64,000 nucleotides of DNA from Paenibacillus uliginis N3/975 (GCF_900177425.1 NZ_LT840184.1:574837-638836), one strand, 5' to 3'; shown: positions 24,380 to 32,538, counted from the stretch's first letter. Numbers and translations are program-made. Notes: a model not told the origin generated them from the sequence alone.

Positions 24380-26682
24380 TCCGCAATGACATTTCAAAAA
24401 GCAAACTGATAACGCTGACAACAACGATATTTGTCGCTGCCGCGGCTATGCTTGTTTCTCTCTCGGCGATACTTGTCGTAAATCTTTCGGGTTCGATAGA
24501 TACACTCATGAAGCAGGCGAAAACTCCGCATTTTATGCAGATGCATTCGGGTGATATTGATACTGTACGGCTTGCGGATTTCGCGGAGCAGAACAGCAAT
24601 GTCGATGAATATCAGGTGCTTGAATTTCTCAATGTTGACGGTGCGCAGATTGTAATTGACGGAAACTCGCTTGCGGACAGTGTTCAGGACAACGGCTTCA
24701 GCACACAGAGCGAAAAATTTGATTATCTCCTTGATCTTGACGGAAACGTTATAAATGTATCCGATGGGGAGATTTATGTTCCGGTAGGTTATATGAAGGA
24801 CGGCACTGCAAAAGTCGGTGACAAGGTTGTGATAGACGGAAAGAAATTTACCGTTGCGGGATTTCTCCGCGATTCACAGATGAATTCGTTACTTGCCTCG
24901 TCAAAGAGGTTTCTTGTGAGCGAAAATGATTATGCGGTAATTAAGAATTTCGGAAGCACGGAATATCTGATTGAGTTCAGATTAAAGGACTTGTCTGAAA
25001 TTAGCGCATTCGAAACTGCTTACACCTCCGCAGGACTTGAAGCAAACGGACCGACAATTACATATCCGCTTTTCAAAATGCTTAATGCCATTTCCGATGG
25101 GCTGATGATTGCGGTCATACTTCTTGTAAGTGCGCTTGTCGTTGCAATCGCATTTATGTGCATACGCTTTACGCTCCTTGCGAAAATCGAAAACGATTAT
25201 CGCGAAATTGGCGTTATGAAGGCAATAGGGCTGCGTATCTCCGACATAAAGAAGATTTATCTTGCGAAGTACGCGGCGACTGCGGCGGCAGGCTGTATTC
25301 TCGGTTTTGCACTTTCTTTTGTGTTCAAAGGCATGCTTCTTGAAAATATCCGGCTTTATATGGGTGAAAGCGAAAATTCTTCTTTTGCCTTGTTGTTCGG
25401 AATAATTGGCATACTGCTTGTATTCCTTGCAATAATTGCCTATGTAAGCGGAGTGCTGAGACGCTTTCGGAAAATATCTGCCGCCGAAGCAATCCGTTTT
25501 GGCACTTCACACGAAAAAAACACGGGCGCAGAGCGTTTTAACCTAAGCGGAAACAGGCTGTTTAACACGAATATTTTTCTCGGTGTCAAAGATGTTCTCG
25601 CAAGGAAAAAACTTTACGCCACAATGCTTGCGGTGCTGATGATTTCGGCATTTATCATTATTGTTCCGCAGAATCTGCACAACACGATTTCCTCGAAAAG
25701 CTTCATCAAATATATGGGGATAGGTAACAGCGATATACGCATAGACATTCAGCAGAGCGACAATATTTCTGAAAAAGCCGCTGAAATTATAAAAACGATG
25801 AGCAGCGACAGTGCCATTTCAAAGTATGGCATGCTTACAACAAAAACATTCAAAGCAAAGACGGAGGACGGCTCGGAGGAAAGGTTAAAAATTGAGCTCG
25901 GCGACCATTCAATATTCCCTGTAGAATATTCCGAGGGCAGAGCACCAGCCGCAGAAGACGAAATTGCGCTTTCGGCTATGAACGCCGATGAGCTGAGCAA
26001 AAAGGTCGGCGAAATCATTACACTGGTGATTGAGGGGAAGGAAAAAAATCTCACGGTAAGCGGCATTTATTCCGACATTACCAACGGAGGTAAAACCGCA
26101 AAGGCTGTTTTCACTAACAATTCGGCGGACATTATGTGGTACGTGATCTGTGCGGAGCTTTCAGATCAATCTCTTATCGACAGTAAGGTTTCGGAATATG
26201 CGGACAGGTTCGATTATGCAAAGGTTTCGGACATTGATGAATATATTGCACAGACATATGGCTCGACAATAAGCTCCGTCGGAAAGGCCTCCAATTCTGC
26301 AATTGCCGTCGCGCTGATTATAACGGTGTTGGTTACACTGTTGTTTATGAAAATGCTTATCGCAAAAGACAGATATTCCATTGCCGTCATGAAAGCTTTC
26401 GGTTTTACACACTCCGACATTAAGGCGCAGTATGTTTCACGTTCGGTATTCGTTCTGATTGTCGGAATTGTTCTCGGTACGCTTCTGGCAAACACTCTCG
26501 GAGAGATGCTTGCGGGCGCGGTGATCTCCTCGTTTGGAGCGTCGACGTTTCAATTTGCAGTCAATCCGCTTTCGGCGTATCTGTTTAGTCCGCTAATGAT
26601 GATATGCTCGGTACTTATCGCAACAATGATCGGCACATCGGGCGCAGGACAAATAAAAATTTCCGAAAATATAAAGGAGTAG
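24364..26682 (+). CDS. ABC transporter permease with FtsX domains
   Basis: The 772-residue protein has an N-terminal membrane segment (about 17-42), a large extracytoplasmic domain, three segments at about 245-375, then a second similar half with segments near 420, 645, 690 and 740, that is, two FtsX/MacB-like modules. Such permeases act in lipoprotein release, peptide efflux or antibiotic sensing rather than import. It overlaps the MFS gene by 16 bases and is four bases from the ATPase gene. AGAGGTGA precedes the ATG. Confidence 0.87.
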   Translation: MYYRIIRNDISKSKLITLTTTIFVAAAAMLVSLSAILVVNLSGSIDTLMKQAKTPHFMQMHSGDIDTVRLADFAEQNSNVDEYQVLEFLNVDGAQIVIDGNSLADSVQDNGFSTQSEKFDYLLDLDGNVINVSDGEIYVPVGYMKDGTAKVGDKVVIDGKKFTVAGFLRDSQMNSLLASSKRFLVSENDYAVIKNFGSTEYLIEFRLKDLSEISAFETAYTSAGLEANGPTITYPLFKMLNAISDGLMIAVILLVSALVVAIAFMCIRFTLLAKIENDYREIGVMKAIGLRISDIKKIYLAKYAATAAAGCILGFALSFVFKGMLLENIRLYMGESENSSFALLFGIIGILLVFLAIIAYVSGVLRRFRKISAAEAIRFGTSHEKNTGAERFNLSGNRLFNTNIFLGVKDVLARKKLYATMLAVLMISAFIIIVPQNLHNTISSKSFIKYMGIGNSDIRIDIQQSDNISEKAAEIIKTMSSDSAISKYGMLTTKTFKAKTEDGSEERLKIELGDHSIFPVEYSEGRAPAAEDEIALSAMNADELSKKVGEIITLVIEGKEKNLTVSGIYSDITNGGKTAKAVFTNNSADIMWYVICAELSDQSLIDSKVSEYADRFDYAKVSDIDEYIAQTYGSTISSVGKASNSAIAVALIITVLVTLLFMKMLIAKDRYSIAVMKAFGFTHSDIKAQYVSRSVFVLIVGIVLGTLLANTLGEMLAGAVISSFGASTFQFAVNPLSAYLFSPLMMICSVLIATMIGTSGAGQIKISENIKE

Positions 26683-26686
26683 GCAT

Positions 26687-27445
26687 ATGAAGAAGATTAT
26701 TATCGGTGATCATATAGTAAAATCTTTCGGCGAGGTCGATGAACAGCGCAATGTTCTCGATGGAGTGTCCGCCTACATTAACGAGGGCGAGTTCGTTGCG
26801 GTTATGGGACCTTCGGGCTCAGGAAAATCGACGCTGATGTTTGCATTGAGCGGAACGGATGGCGTTAATAGCGGAAAGGTCGTTTTTGACAGCAAGGATT
26901 TATCGGCGGCCTCGGAGAATGAACTTTCAGATATACGTAGAATAAAAATGGGATTTGTTTTTCAGCAGCCGACGATGCTGAGAAATCTGAACATCCTCGA
27001 CAACATCATTCTTCCGTCCATGCGCGGAAACAGAAAAAACGCCGCTGAAATTTCGGAGAAGGCAAGAGCGCTTATGAAAAGGGTAGGCATTGCGGAGCTT
27101 GAAAAGCGTGACATTACACAGGTTTCGGGAGGTCAGCTTCAGCGTGCGGGAATATGCCGCGCTCTTATGAACAGGCCAAAAATTATCTTCGGCGACGAGC
27201 CGACGGGTGCGCTCAACTCAAAATCTGCGCAGGAGATTATGGACATATTTTCCGAAATCAACGCGGACGGTACTGCGATTATGCTTGTAACTCACGACGC
27301 AAAGGTTGCGGCGCGGACGGAGCGCATTATGTTTATGCGCGACGGAAAAATCGTAAGCGAACTGAAGCTTCCGAAGTTTGACGGGACGGATATGGATGGC
27401 AGGGTCGAGAAAGTTACGAAGAAAATGTGGGAAATAGGAATATGA
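26687..27445 (+). CDS. ABC transporter ATP-binding protein (MacB/LolD type)
   Basis: The 252-residue ATPase has Walker A GPSGSGKST, Q-loop FVFQQ, signature SGGQLQRAGICRAL, Walker B IIFGDEPTGALN and the His switch VTHD. The SKSAQ-type D-loop region and overall length match the MacB/LolD/BceA group that partners with FtsX-type permeases such as the upstream gene. AAAGGAG precedes the ATG by a few bases. It is the last gene of the TetR-MFS-ABC operon. Confidence 0.93.
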   Translation: MKKIIIGDHIVKSFGEVDEQRNVLDGVSAYINEGEFVAVMGPSGSGKSTLMFALSGTDGVNSGKVVFDSKDLSAASENELSDIRRIKMGFVFQQPTMLRNLNILDNIILPSMRGNRKNAAEISEKARALMKRVGIAELEKRDITQVSGGQLQRAGICRALMNRPKIIFGDEPTGALNSKSAQEIMDIFSEINADGTAIMLVTHDAKVAARTERIMFMRDGKIVSELKLPKFDGTDMDGRVEKVTKKMWEIGI

Positions 27446-27770
27446 TTTGTTGTTTCACAGTCACGATTTTTACTAATAACACTTTCAGATATCCAAGAAA
27501 AAAAGTCTTAGACTGATGATGCGATATTAAGCTAACGGGCAGGATAGTAAAGTTTATAAATCCCCCACAACAGTAAATATTTGGGTTATGATAGTGTGGG
27601 ACTACATAATTCATTTCGGGAGGATATTATGTGAAATATAGATTACATCAATTATTATTGGCAAGATAATGAAGTTTGATTACGTTCTTGGAACTACATA
27701 AGAAGCCATCTCCTAACTTGAGGGGACACCGTGTTTACTTAGGTTTTATTAGTTGAAGAATTGGAGGATG
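27446..27770. other. Intergenic stretch with cassette repeat and a long-loop inverted repeat
   Basis: Holds the first CTAACGGG motif (27532-27539) followed by CAGGATAG, and an inverted repeat TCCCCCACA...TGTGGGA at about 27562-27601. No gene is evident until the NUDIX ORF. Confidence 0.5.
27532..27546 (+). repeat. Cassette-boundary repeat 1 (CTAACGGG-CAGGATAG)
   Basis: First of six related motifs between 27.5 and 29.0 kb, all in the same orientation: 27532, 28196, 28266, 28416, 28923, 28972. Confidence 0.7.
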
Positions 27771-28187
27771 ATGAGAGTGGCTCCAAAACATTTTATTTCT
27801 GCAGCGGCAATTGTACTTAATGAGCGTAACGAAATATTATTAATAAAAGGTCCTGATCGAGGTTGGGAAATGCCAGGTGGGGTTGTTGAGGAAGGCGAAT
27901 CGTTGATAAATGCAGCGATTAGGGAAACAAAAGAAGAGAGCGGTATAGATATTGAGGTAACAAAATTTTGTGGTGTTTTTCAAAATTTACATCAATCTAT
28001 TTGTAACACATTATTTTTGGGTAGACCAATTGGAGGTGAACTAACAACAACTCCTGAGTCTTTGGAAGTAGGTTTTTTTCCAATTGAAGTAGCATTAGAG
28101 AAGGTAACCTGGGGTAATTTCAAGCAGAGAATCGAGTATTGTTTAAATGAAGAACTCCATCCATTTTATGTAGATTTTCGACTATAA
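27771..28187 (+). CDS. NUDIX hydrolase
   Basis: The 138-residue protein carries the Nudix box GGVVEEGESL...REtKEESGI (G-x5-E-x7-REUxEExGU) near residues 38-60, the metal and pyrophosphate site that hydrolyses nucleoside diphosphates linked to another moiety. The substrate is unknown. GGAGG at 27763-27767 serves ATG 27771 or more likely GTG 27777; the N-terminus MRVAPKHF fits either. It stands alone, AT-rich, bounded by CTAACGGG motifs on both sides, so it looks like one cassette of an array. Confidence 0.85.
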   Translation: MRVAPKHFISAAAIVLNERNEILLIKGPDRGWEMPGGVVEEGESLINAAIRETKEESGIDIEVTKFCGVFQNLHQSICNTLFLGRPIGGELTTTPESLEVGFFPIEVALEKVTWGNFKQRIEYCLNEELHPFYVDFRL

Positions 28188-28195
28188 CCATTGTG

Positions 28196-28210
28196 CTAAC
28201 GGGACACGAT
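28196..28210 (+). repeat. Cassette-boundary repeat 2 (CTAACGGG-ACACGATAG)
   Basis: Nine bases after the NUDIX stop. Nearly identical to repeat 6 (28972), which also continues ACACGATAG. Confidence 0.75.
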
Positions 28211-28230
28211 AGCTGAATAACTATAAGATG

Positions 28231-28259
28231 GCAGCCGGTTAGTGCGAACGGCTGCTTTT
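28231..28259 (+). terminator. Terminator-like hairpin between repeats 2 and 3
   Basis: GCAGCCG pairs with CGGCTGC, followed by TTTT. It fills the 70-base unit between two CTAACGGG motifs. Confidence 0.75.
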
Positions 28260-28265
28260 GTTCAA

Positions 28266-28280
28266 CTAACGGGCAGAATA
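28266..28280 (+). repeat. Cassette-boundary repeat 3 (CTAACGGG-CAGAATA)
   Basis: Follows the hairpin at 28231; continues CAGAATAATTCC. Confidence 0.7.
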
Positions 28281-28345
28281 ATTCCAATATGTGTTAATGT
28301 GGATTTGTCGGTTTACAACATTCTATAAAGGGGTGTGTCCCATTT

Positions 28346-28402
28346 ATGAAGTTTGATAAAGACCGCACAAAATTGGATGACATGTCGAAAAAGCACCTCT
28401 GA
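28346..28402 (+). pseudogene. Short ORF in a 150-base cassette unit
   Basis: An 18-residue frame MKFDKDRTKLDDMSKKHL with a GGGGTG-type ribosome binding site lies between repeats 3 and 4. It is probably the start of a truncated cassette gene; no family is recognised. Confidence 0.35.
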
Positions 28403-28415
28403 CCAAATGATTAAA

Positions 28416-28430
28416 CTAACGGATAACAGT
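28416..28430 (+). repeat. Cassette-boundary repeat 4 (CTAACGGA variant)
   Basis: Reads CTAACGGATAACAGTAGG, the most divergent copy; it precedes the DinB gene by 55 bases. Confidence 0.6.
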
Positions 28431-28470
28431 AGGTTCAAGTAATCGATGAGACGAAGAGGGGGAAACCGAA

Positions 28471-28926
28471 ATGAAGACGATCAAGCGCATGATGGACCAC
28501 CTGTACTGGGCGGACGGACGCATCTTGGACGCGCTCGAGGAGAGTGAGACGAAGAACAAGGACCTTCTGAAGCTGGTTCGGCACGTCGCGGTCGCGGAAC
28601 GAGTCTGGCTGTCACGATTGCAGGGCAAGGGCAGCGCGCAATATTCGTTGTGGGAGGAAGCGGAAGACCTGACGGCGATCCGGACGATGTTCGAAGAGAA
28701 CGCCGAGCAATATCGCGTCTATATCGAAGGGCTCGAGGAATCCGAGTTGGACGAGATGGTCGACTATGCGAACCAGAGCGGGGTTCCGTTCCGAACGTCC
28801 GTCCGGGACATCCTGTCGCAGGTCCTCTTACATGGGCAATATCACCGGGGACAGATCAACCGGGCACTTCGGTTCGAATCGGCAGAGCCCGTCCAAGTCG
28901 ATTACATCACGTTCGCGAGGCTCTAA
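28471..28926 (+). CDS. DinB-family protein (four-helix metal-binding)
   Basis: The 151-residue protein shows the DinB/YfiT layout: His in MMDHLYWAD near residue 9, a second conserved His in VRHVAVAER near 38, and the C-terminal HGQYHRGQIN near 126-131, which together form a three-His metal site. Family members include thiol-dependent S-transferases; the role here is unknown. The gene is clearly GC-rich (about 60% by eye) while the NUDIX neighbour is AT-rich, so the two came from different sources. Its stop codon TAA is part of the next CTAACGGG motif. Confidence 0.85.
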   Translation: MKTIKRMMDHLYWADGRILDALEESETKNKDLLKLVRHVAVAERVWLSRLQGKGSAQYSLWEEAEDLTAIRTMFEENAEQYRVYIEGLEESELDEMVDYANQSGVPFRTSVRDILSQVLLHGQYHRGQINRALRFESAEPVQVDYITFARL

Positions 28927-28937
28927 CGGGGCCTAAT
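28923..28937 (+). repeat. Cassette-boundary repeat 5, overlapping the DinB stop codon
   Basis: CTAACGGGGCCTAATAA; the TAA within CTAACGGG is the DinB stop. Confidence 0.6.
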
Positions 28938-28971
28938 AATCACCATCACTTGGAATGGGATTGGCATTGAC

Positions 28972-28986
28972 CTAACGGGACACGAT
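28972..28986 (+). repeat. Cassette-boundary repeat 6 (CTAACGGG-ACACGATAG)
   Basis: CTAACGGGACACGATAG is identical over 17 bases to repeat 2. The Tn7-like palindrome copy 2 begins 68 bases further on. Confidence 0.75.
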
Positions 28987-29039
28987 AGTTCAATAATACA
29001 GCTAAAGATGTGATGTTTGTAAAAAAGTTACAAAGCTTT

Positions 29040-29066
29040 ACCCCTTTAGATAGTATCTAAAGGGGT
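29040..29066 (+). repeat. Palindrome preceding a tnsA-like start (copy 2)
   Basis: ACCCCTTTAGATA and TATCTAAAGGGGT form an essentially perfect palindrome sharing the central bases. It matches the copy at 18717-18746, and the following GTTTTTATGTCCAAAAG matches GTTTTTGTGTCTAAAAG there. Confidence 0.78.
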
Positions 29067-29072
29067 GTTTTT

Positions 29073-29210
29073 ATGTCCAAAAGAAGAATATCTGAAATTA
29101 AAATATGGATTATAAAAATGAGCAGGCAGTATGGGTTATCTAAGAGTATGCAACTCATTTTACATGGAGGAAATGATGATCATATTAAAATGACTGTAGT
29201 GTCATTTTAA
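29073..29210 (+). pseudogene. Second truncated tnsA-like start
   Basis: The 45-residue frame begins MSKRRISEIKIWIIKMSRQY, which parallels the start of the copy-1 frame (MSKRKRTSKVDKWIREGRG) and then diverges. Its ribosome binding site is the palindrome arm AAAGGGGTG. It ends inside the operator of the following TetR gene, so it is a remnant rather than a gene. Confidence 0.45.
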
Positions 29211-29261
29211 TATTGACAATGAATAGCCCATGCCATACTAGAAAGATGACTATGGTGTCAT
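29189..29261 (+). promoter_or_regulatory. TetR gene promoter flanked by two operators
   Basis: Promoter TTGACA (29213-29218), 17-base spacer, TACTAG (29236-29241). Operator 1 is AATGAC-N6-GTCATT (29189-29206) upstream of -35; operator 2 is ATGAC-N6-GTCAT (29246-29261) just downstream of -10. The arrangement fits autorepression. Confidence 0.75.
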
Positions 29262-29284
29262 TTTTATTTTAGGAGTTGGGTACT

Positions 29285-29944
29285 ATGCCAAAGGTAAGCC
29301 AGGAGTATGTGATAAAAAAGAAAAATACCATTTTAGAAGCAGGTTTATCGGTGTGTAAAGTTAAGCCACTCTATGAAATTACGATGAGAGATATCATTAA
29401 AGCGTCAGGAGTAAGTCAAGGTGGGATTTATCGCTATTATTCGGATTTGGACGAAATACTTGTTGCTGTCATTAATCAAGCTAATGCTAATGCAGACTAT
29501 ACGCAAGTTGTCGATGCGATCATTGAAAATAGCAATTCTCCCAAAGAATCGATAAACAAACTGTTTACTTTTCTCGGTGAGTACATTAAAGAAAACTTAT
29601 CAACGGTTGGCAAAATTCAATTTGAGCTCACAATCGTATTTGCGAACAATCCAGAGAGACAAGAGAAAATTTTATCGAACATTACTGAAAATGAAAGCGG
29701 ACAATATTTGGTCGAGCGGTTATTTAGCACAATTCATGAGGGAATTTCTTTAGGGAGCTTTCAGCCTGTAGTATCACCAGAAGATTTATTTACTTTTATT
29801 ATGACATCCATTGATGGCATTGTAAGAGATGTTGTTTTACAAAAATGTTATGGTATGTTCCAAAATGAACAAGTGCAATTTGACGAAATCCGTCTGATGG
29901 ATACTCTATGCAAGTCCGTATTATTAATGTTGGGGTCTAAATAA
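29285..29944 (+). CDS. TetR/AcrR-family transcriptional regulator
   Basis: The 219-residue protein begins with a TetR helix-turn-helix (TMRDIIKASGVSQGGIYRYY, residues 30-50) and a helical ligand-binding part (PF13305/TetR_C-like in size). ATG 29285 lies ten bases after GGAG. Paired ATGAC-N6-GTCAT operators flank its promoter. The next gene, a CPBP-like membrane protease, starts 13 bases later but is broken, so the regulator may have lost its target. Confidence 0.85.
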   Translation: MPKVSQEYVIKKKNTILEAGLSVCKVKPLYEITMRDIIKASGVSQGGIYRYYSDLDEILVAVINQANANADYTQVVDAIIENSNSPKESINKLFTFLGEYIKENLSTVGKIQFELTIVFANNPERQEKILSNITENESGQYLVERLFSTIHEGISLGSFQPVVSPEDLFTFIMTSIDGIVRDVVLQKCYGMFQNEQVQFDEIRLMDTLCKSVLLMLGSK

Positions 29945-29957
29945 GGAGGGCTACAGT

Positions 29958-30243
29958 TTGGGAAAAGAGATAAGAAGATTTCTATTTTATACCTTTGTAT
30001 CGTCGTGGATACTATGGGGCGGCTTAGCGATATTAACACAGTTCAATCTGCTCAGGTTTGGAACTGCATTTTCAAGATGTTGTTTATTCTTGGTGGTGTT
30101 ACCCCTGCCATTTGCGAGATTTGGCTGCTTTATTTACACTTTTGTTTGCGCTGTTTATTTTTACTACATTTGAATTGTATCGAAAGAGGAATATCACTAA
30201 AGGGCATAATTTATTTCATGGATAACCATGTTTTCACCACTTA
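29958..30243 (+). pseudogene. CPBP-family intramembrane protease-like gene, frameshifted and truncated
   Basis: From TTG 29958, behind AAGGAGGG, the frame gives GKEIRRFLFYTFVSSWILWG and continues to about LLRFGTAF. The other frame (30005-30244) then carries FKMLFILGGVTPAICEIWLL. Joined, they resemble the N-terminal part of a CPBP/CAAX-type membrane protein. The conserved EExxxR and HxxxN/B motifs of the active site are absent, because only about 90 codons remain. A terminator follows. Confidence 0.6.
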
Positions 30244-30258
30244 ACTAATAGAATGTGA

Positions 30259-30302
30259 AGAACGTAGCCCAAGCGATGATTCGGGAGCGTTCTCTTTTTT
30301 TT
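30259..30302 (+). terminator. Terminator after the CPBP remnant
   Basis: GAACG with CGTTC around an inner CCC/GGG pair, followed by TCTTTTTTTT. Confidence 0.75.
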
Positions 30303-30454
30303 GAACAGACCGTTAATCAAAATTGAAGGGGAATATGCGAAGATGTTTAACGCCTAGGACAAGCCGTATATTTCTTAATTTTCCATATTTTAATATGTGT
30401 TTAAGGTTTGTGTGATATCTTAACTTGCATATAAAACCAAAGGCGTTGAAACAA

Positions 30455-31871
30455 ATGACATTAAAAACAAAATTATCATTGGTTCACTCTTTGATATTAA
30501 TGGTTATGTTAATTGTTTTTGGGGTGGCACTTTATTTTTTCCTGCATCAATATATATATAAGGATATAAAAAAAAATTTGGCCTATGAGGCTGGATTGGT
30601 TCGAAATTCAATTTCGTATAAGCTAGAGATATCGAGAAGAGATTGGAACTTATTGATTAGTATTGATGAACGGGCTAGTCTCCAAAAGGGAATGTTTTTT
30701 CAAATTACTAATTTTTTTAACGGTGCTATTATTAAGTCTAGTAACTTAGGGTACTTAGAGTTACCTGTAGAGGGGAAAAATGTAGCTACGGCTTATTTTG
30801 ATACTGTATCTTTGTTAGAATCGCCTGTATTGATCTATTCTGCTCCGCTAACTTTTAATGGTGATATTGTAGGGGTAGTACAATCAGCTGTTAATGTAAG
30901 CCAATTTGAAAATTTTTTTAAGATACTACGTTATGCTCTGTATATACTTACTTTGAGTGTCGTATTATTGGCAGTTGTATCAGGAAGGGTACTATCAAAA
31001 GTTACCCTTAAACCATTACAATCGATGATTGAGGACCTGGAGAAAATAAGAAATACAGGTGAATTGAAAAACAGAGTATTCTATAAAAGGTCTAAAGATG
31101 AAATTGGAACATTGGTTACAGCTATTAATTTTATGCTTGAAAGCATAGAGATCAATTTTGAAAAAATTAATTATATGTATATTAATCAACAACGATTTGT
31201 GGCGGACGCATCTCACGAGCTTCGTACACCATTGACGTCTATTTTAGGAAATGCACAACTCTTACAGAAAATGTGGTTGAATAAGTCAATCGGTGATTCA
31301 AAATTGGAGGATTCGATTGAATGCATTCATGATATCGTCGATGAAGCTGAGCGTATGAGAAAATTGGTTAACGATTTACTATTTCTTGCCAGATCGGACT
31401 CTAGGTTCAAGATAGAACTTCAAGAAATAGAGTTTAAGCCTATTGTGGAAAAAGTTATTCGGCAAGTCGATGTAATGCCTAAAAAAGTCAAATGGCTTCA
31501 CAATGATATCTCTGTGTTAAATAATGTATACATCTTAGGTAACAGTGACTATGTACAACAATTGCTACTAATATTTATAAGACAATGCCTTTAAATATAC
31601 CCTAGAGGGTTCAGTCGCACTATCTTTTACAACAAACAATAATATGGTTGGAATAAGCATTAAAGATACAGGAATTGGATTAGATAAATCTAAAATTCCC
31701 TACATTTTTGATCGTTTTTACAGGGCGGATAATTCTCGAGGTAAAATCGAGGGAACTGGCCTTGGTTTATCTATTGCCAAATTTATTATTGATGAACATC
31801 ATGCTTCTGTAGAGGTAACAAGTTCAAAAGACATCGGATCTACATTCACTATATGGTTTAGAGAATGTTGA
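30455..31871 (+). pseudogene. Sensor histidine kinase broken by a one-base insertion
   Basis: The kinase has two membrane segments (about 8-30 and 165-187), a HAMP region, the phosphoacceptor motif VADASHELRTPLTSI, then after a frame change the ATPase motifs DTGIGLD, FDRFYRAD and GTGLGLSIA. One extra A at 31580 inside the N-box explains the break: deleting it gives IFIDNAFKYTLEG. Total length (1417) is one more than a multiple of three. ATG 30455 is preferred over TTG 30425 on ribosome binding site grounds. There is no response regulator gene beside it. The first part alone would lack the ATP site. Confidence 0.82.
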
Positions 31872-31904
31872 TGAAGGGTATTTTCAGAGGAAAGGAGTTT
31901 TAAG

Positions 31905-32402
31905 ATGAACAACTATTCAACAACCACTTTAACAATGACAAGAAACTTTGATGTAACACCTAAAAGAGTTTTTGATGCATGGTTGAACCCTGAGATGATG
32001 AGAAAATGGTTCTTTACATTGGAGGGGACAAATAAGGTAGCGCAAAATGATCCTCAAGTAGGAGGCACCTGGGAAATTGTTGATCATCGGGATGGGAAGG
32101 ATTATCGTGCGATTGGGGAGTACATTGAAATTGATCCGTCTAAAAAATTAGTGTTTACTTTTAAAATGCCACAGTTTAGCGAATCAGAAGATACGATTAC
32201 AGTTGAGCTAAAAGAACTTCAACAAGGCTGTGAAATGACATTTTCACAAAACATCATTGTTCCTCATGAAGAAAATTGGACACCAGCTGATATCGAAAAA
32301 GCTCTTGGAGAATATCACGATGGATCCGAGCATGGTTGGAATTTAATGTTCATGGGACTTAAGGAATTAGTTGAGACAGGAAAAGTTAGCTATAGAGGCT
32401 AA
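31905..32402 (+). CDS. SRPBCC/AHSA1-domain protein
   Basis: The 165-residue protein has the AHSA1 (START-like) fold signature: LTMTRNFDVTPKRVFDAWLN at the N-terminus, MRKWFF, VGGTWEI and a C-terminal helix ending HGWNLMFMGLKEL. Members bind hydrophobic ligands or act with ArsR-type regulators; no partner is adjacent here. AAAGGAG precedes the ATG. A strong bidirectional terminator follows, shared with the convergent hydrolase gene. Confidence 0.85.
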   Translation: MNNYSTTTLTMTRNFDVTPKRVFDAWLNPEMMRKWFFTLEGTNKVAQNDPQVGGTWEIVDHRDGKDYRAIGEYIEIDPSKKLVFTFKMPQFSESEDTITVELKELQQGCEMTFSQNIIVPHEENWTPADIEKALGEYHDGSEHGWNLMFMGLKELVETGKVSYRG

Positions 32403-32448
32403 AATCGTTTGAGCAATCAAAAGTTGTTTCAGTGAACTCGATTAAGAC

Positions 32449-32488
32449 AAAAGGGGCGCACTTCTTGAGTAAGTGCGCCCCTTTATAA
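32449..32488. terminator. Bidirectional terminator between convergent genes
   Basis: AAAGGGGCGCACTT and AAGTGCGCCCCTTT form a perfect 14-bp stem with A and T runs on both sides, placed between the AHSA1 gene and the minus-strand hydrolase. Confidence 0.9.
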
Positions 32489-32538
32489 ATTGGCCTAAGA
32501 AACCGTTTAGAATACTATTACTGATGATGATTTTGTCC

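Noticed and set aside
25158..25343. Short frames inside the ABC permease gene
   Set aside because: They are shadows of a long, well-supported coding frame.
27532..28986. CRISPR array
   Set aside because: The repeats are short (8-17 bases), irregularly spaced (49-664 bases) and separated by genes, so they do not fit CRISPR.
27532..28986. Classical integron with attC sites
   Set aside because: No intI-type integrase and no paired RYYYAAC/GTTRRRY sites forming attC folds are visible; only the cassette-like layout is similar.
30455..31871. Programmed frameshift in the histidine kinase
   Set aside because: There is no slippery heptamer at the break (TTTATAAGACA), and the family is not known for recoding; a simple insertion fits better.
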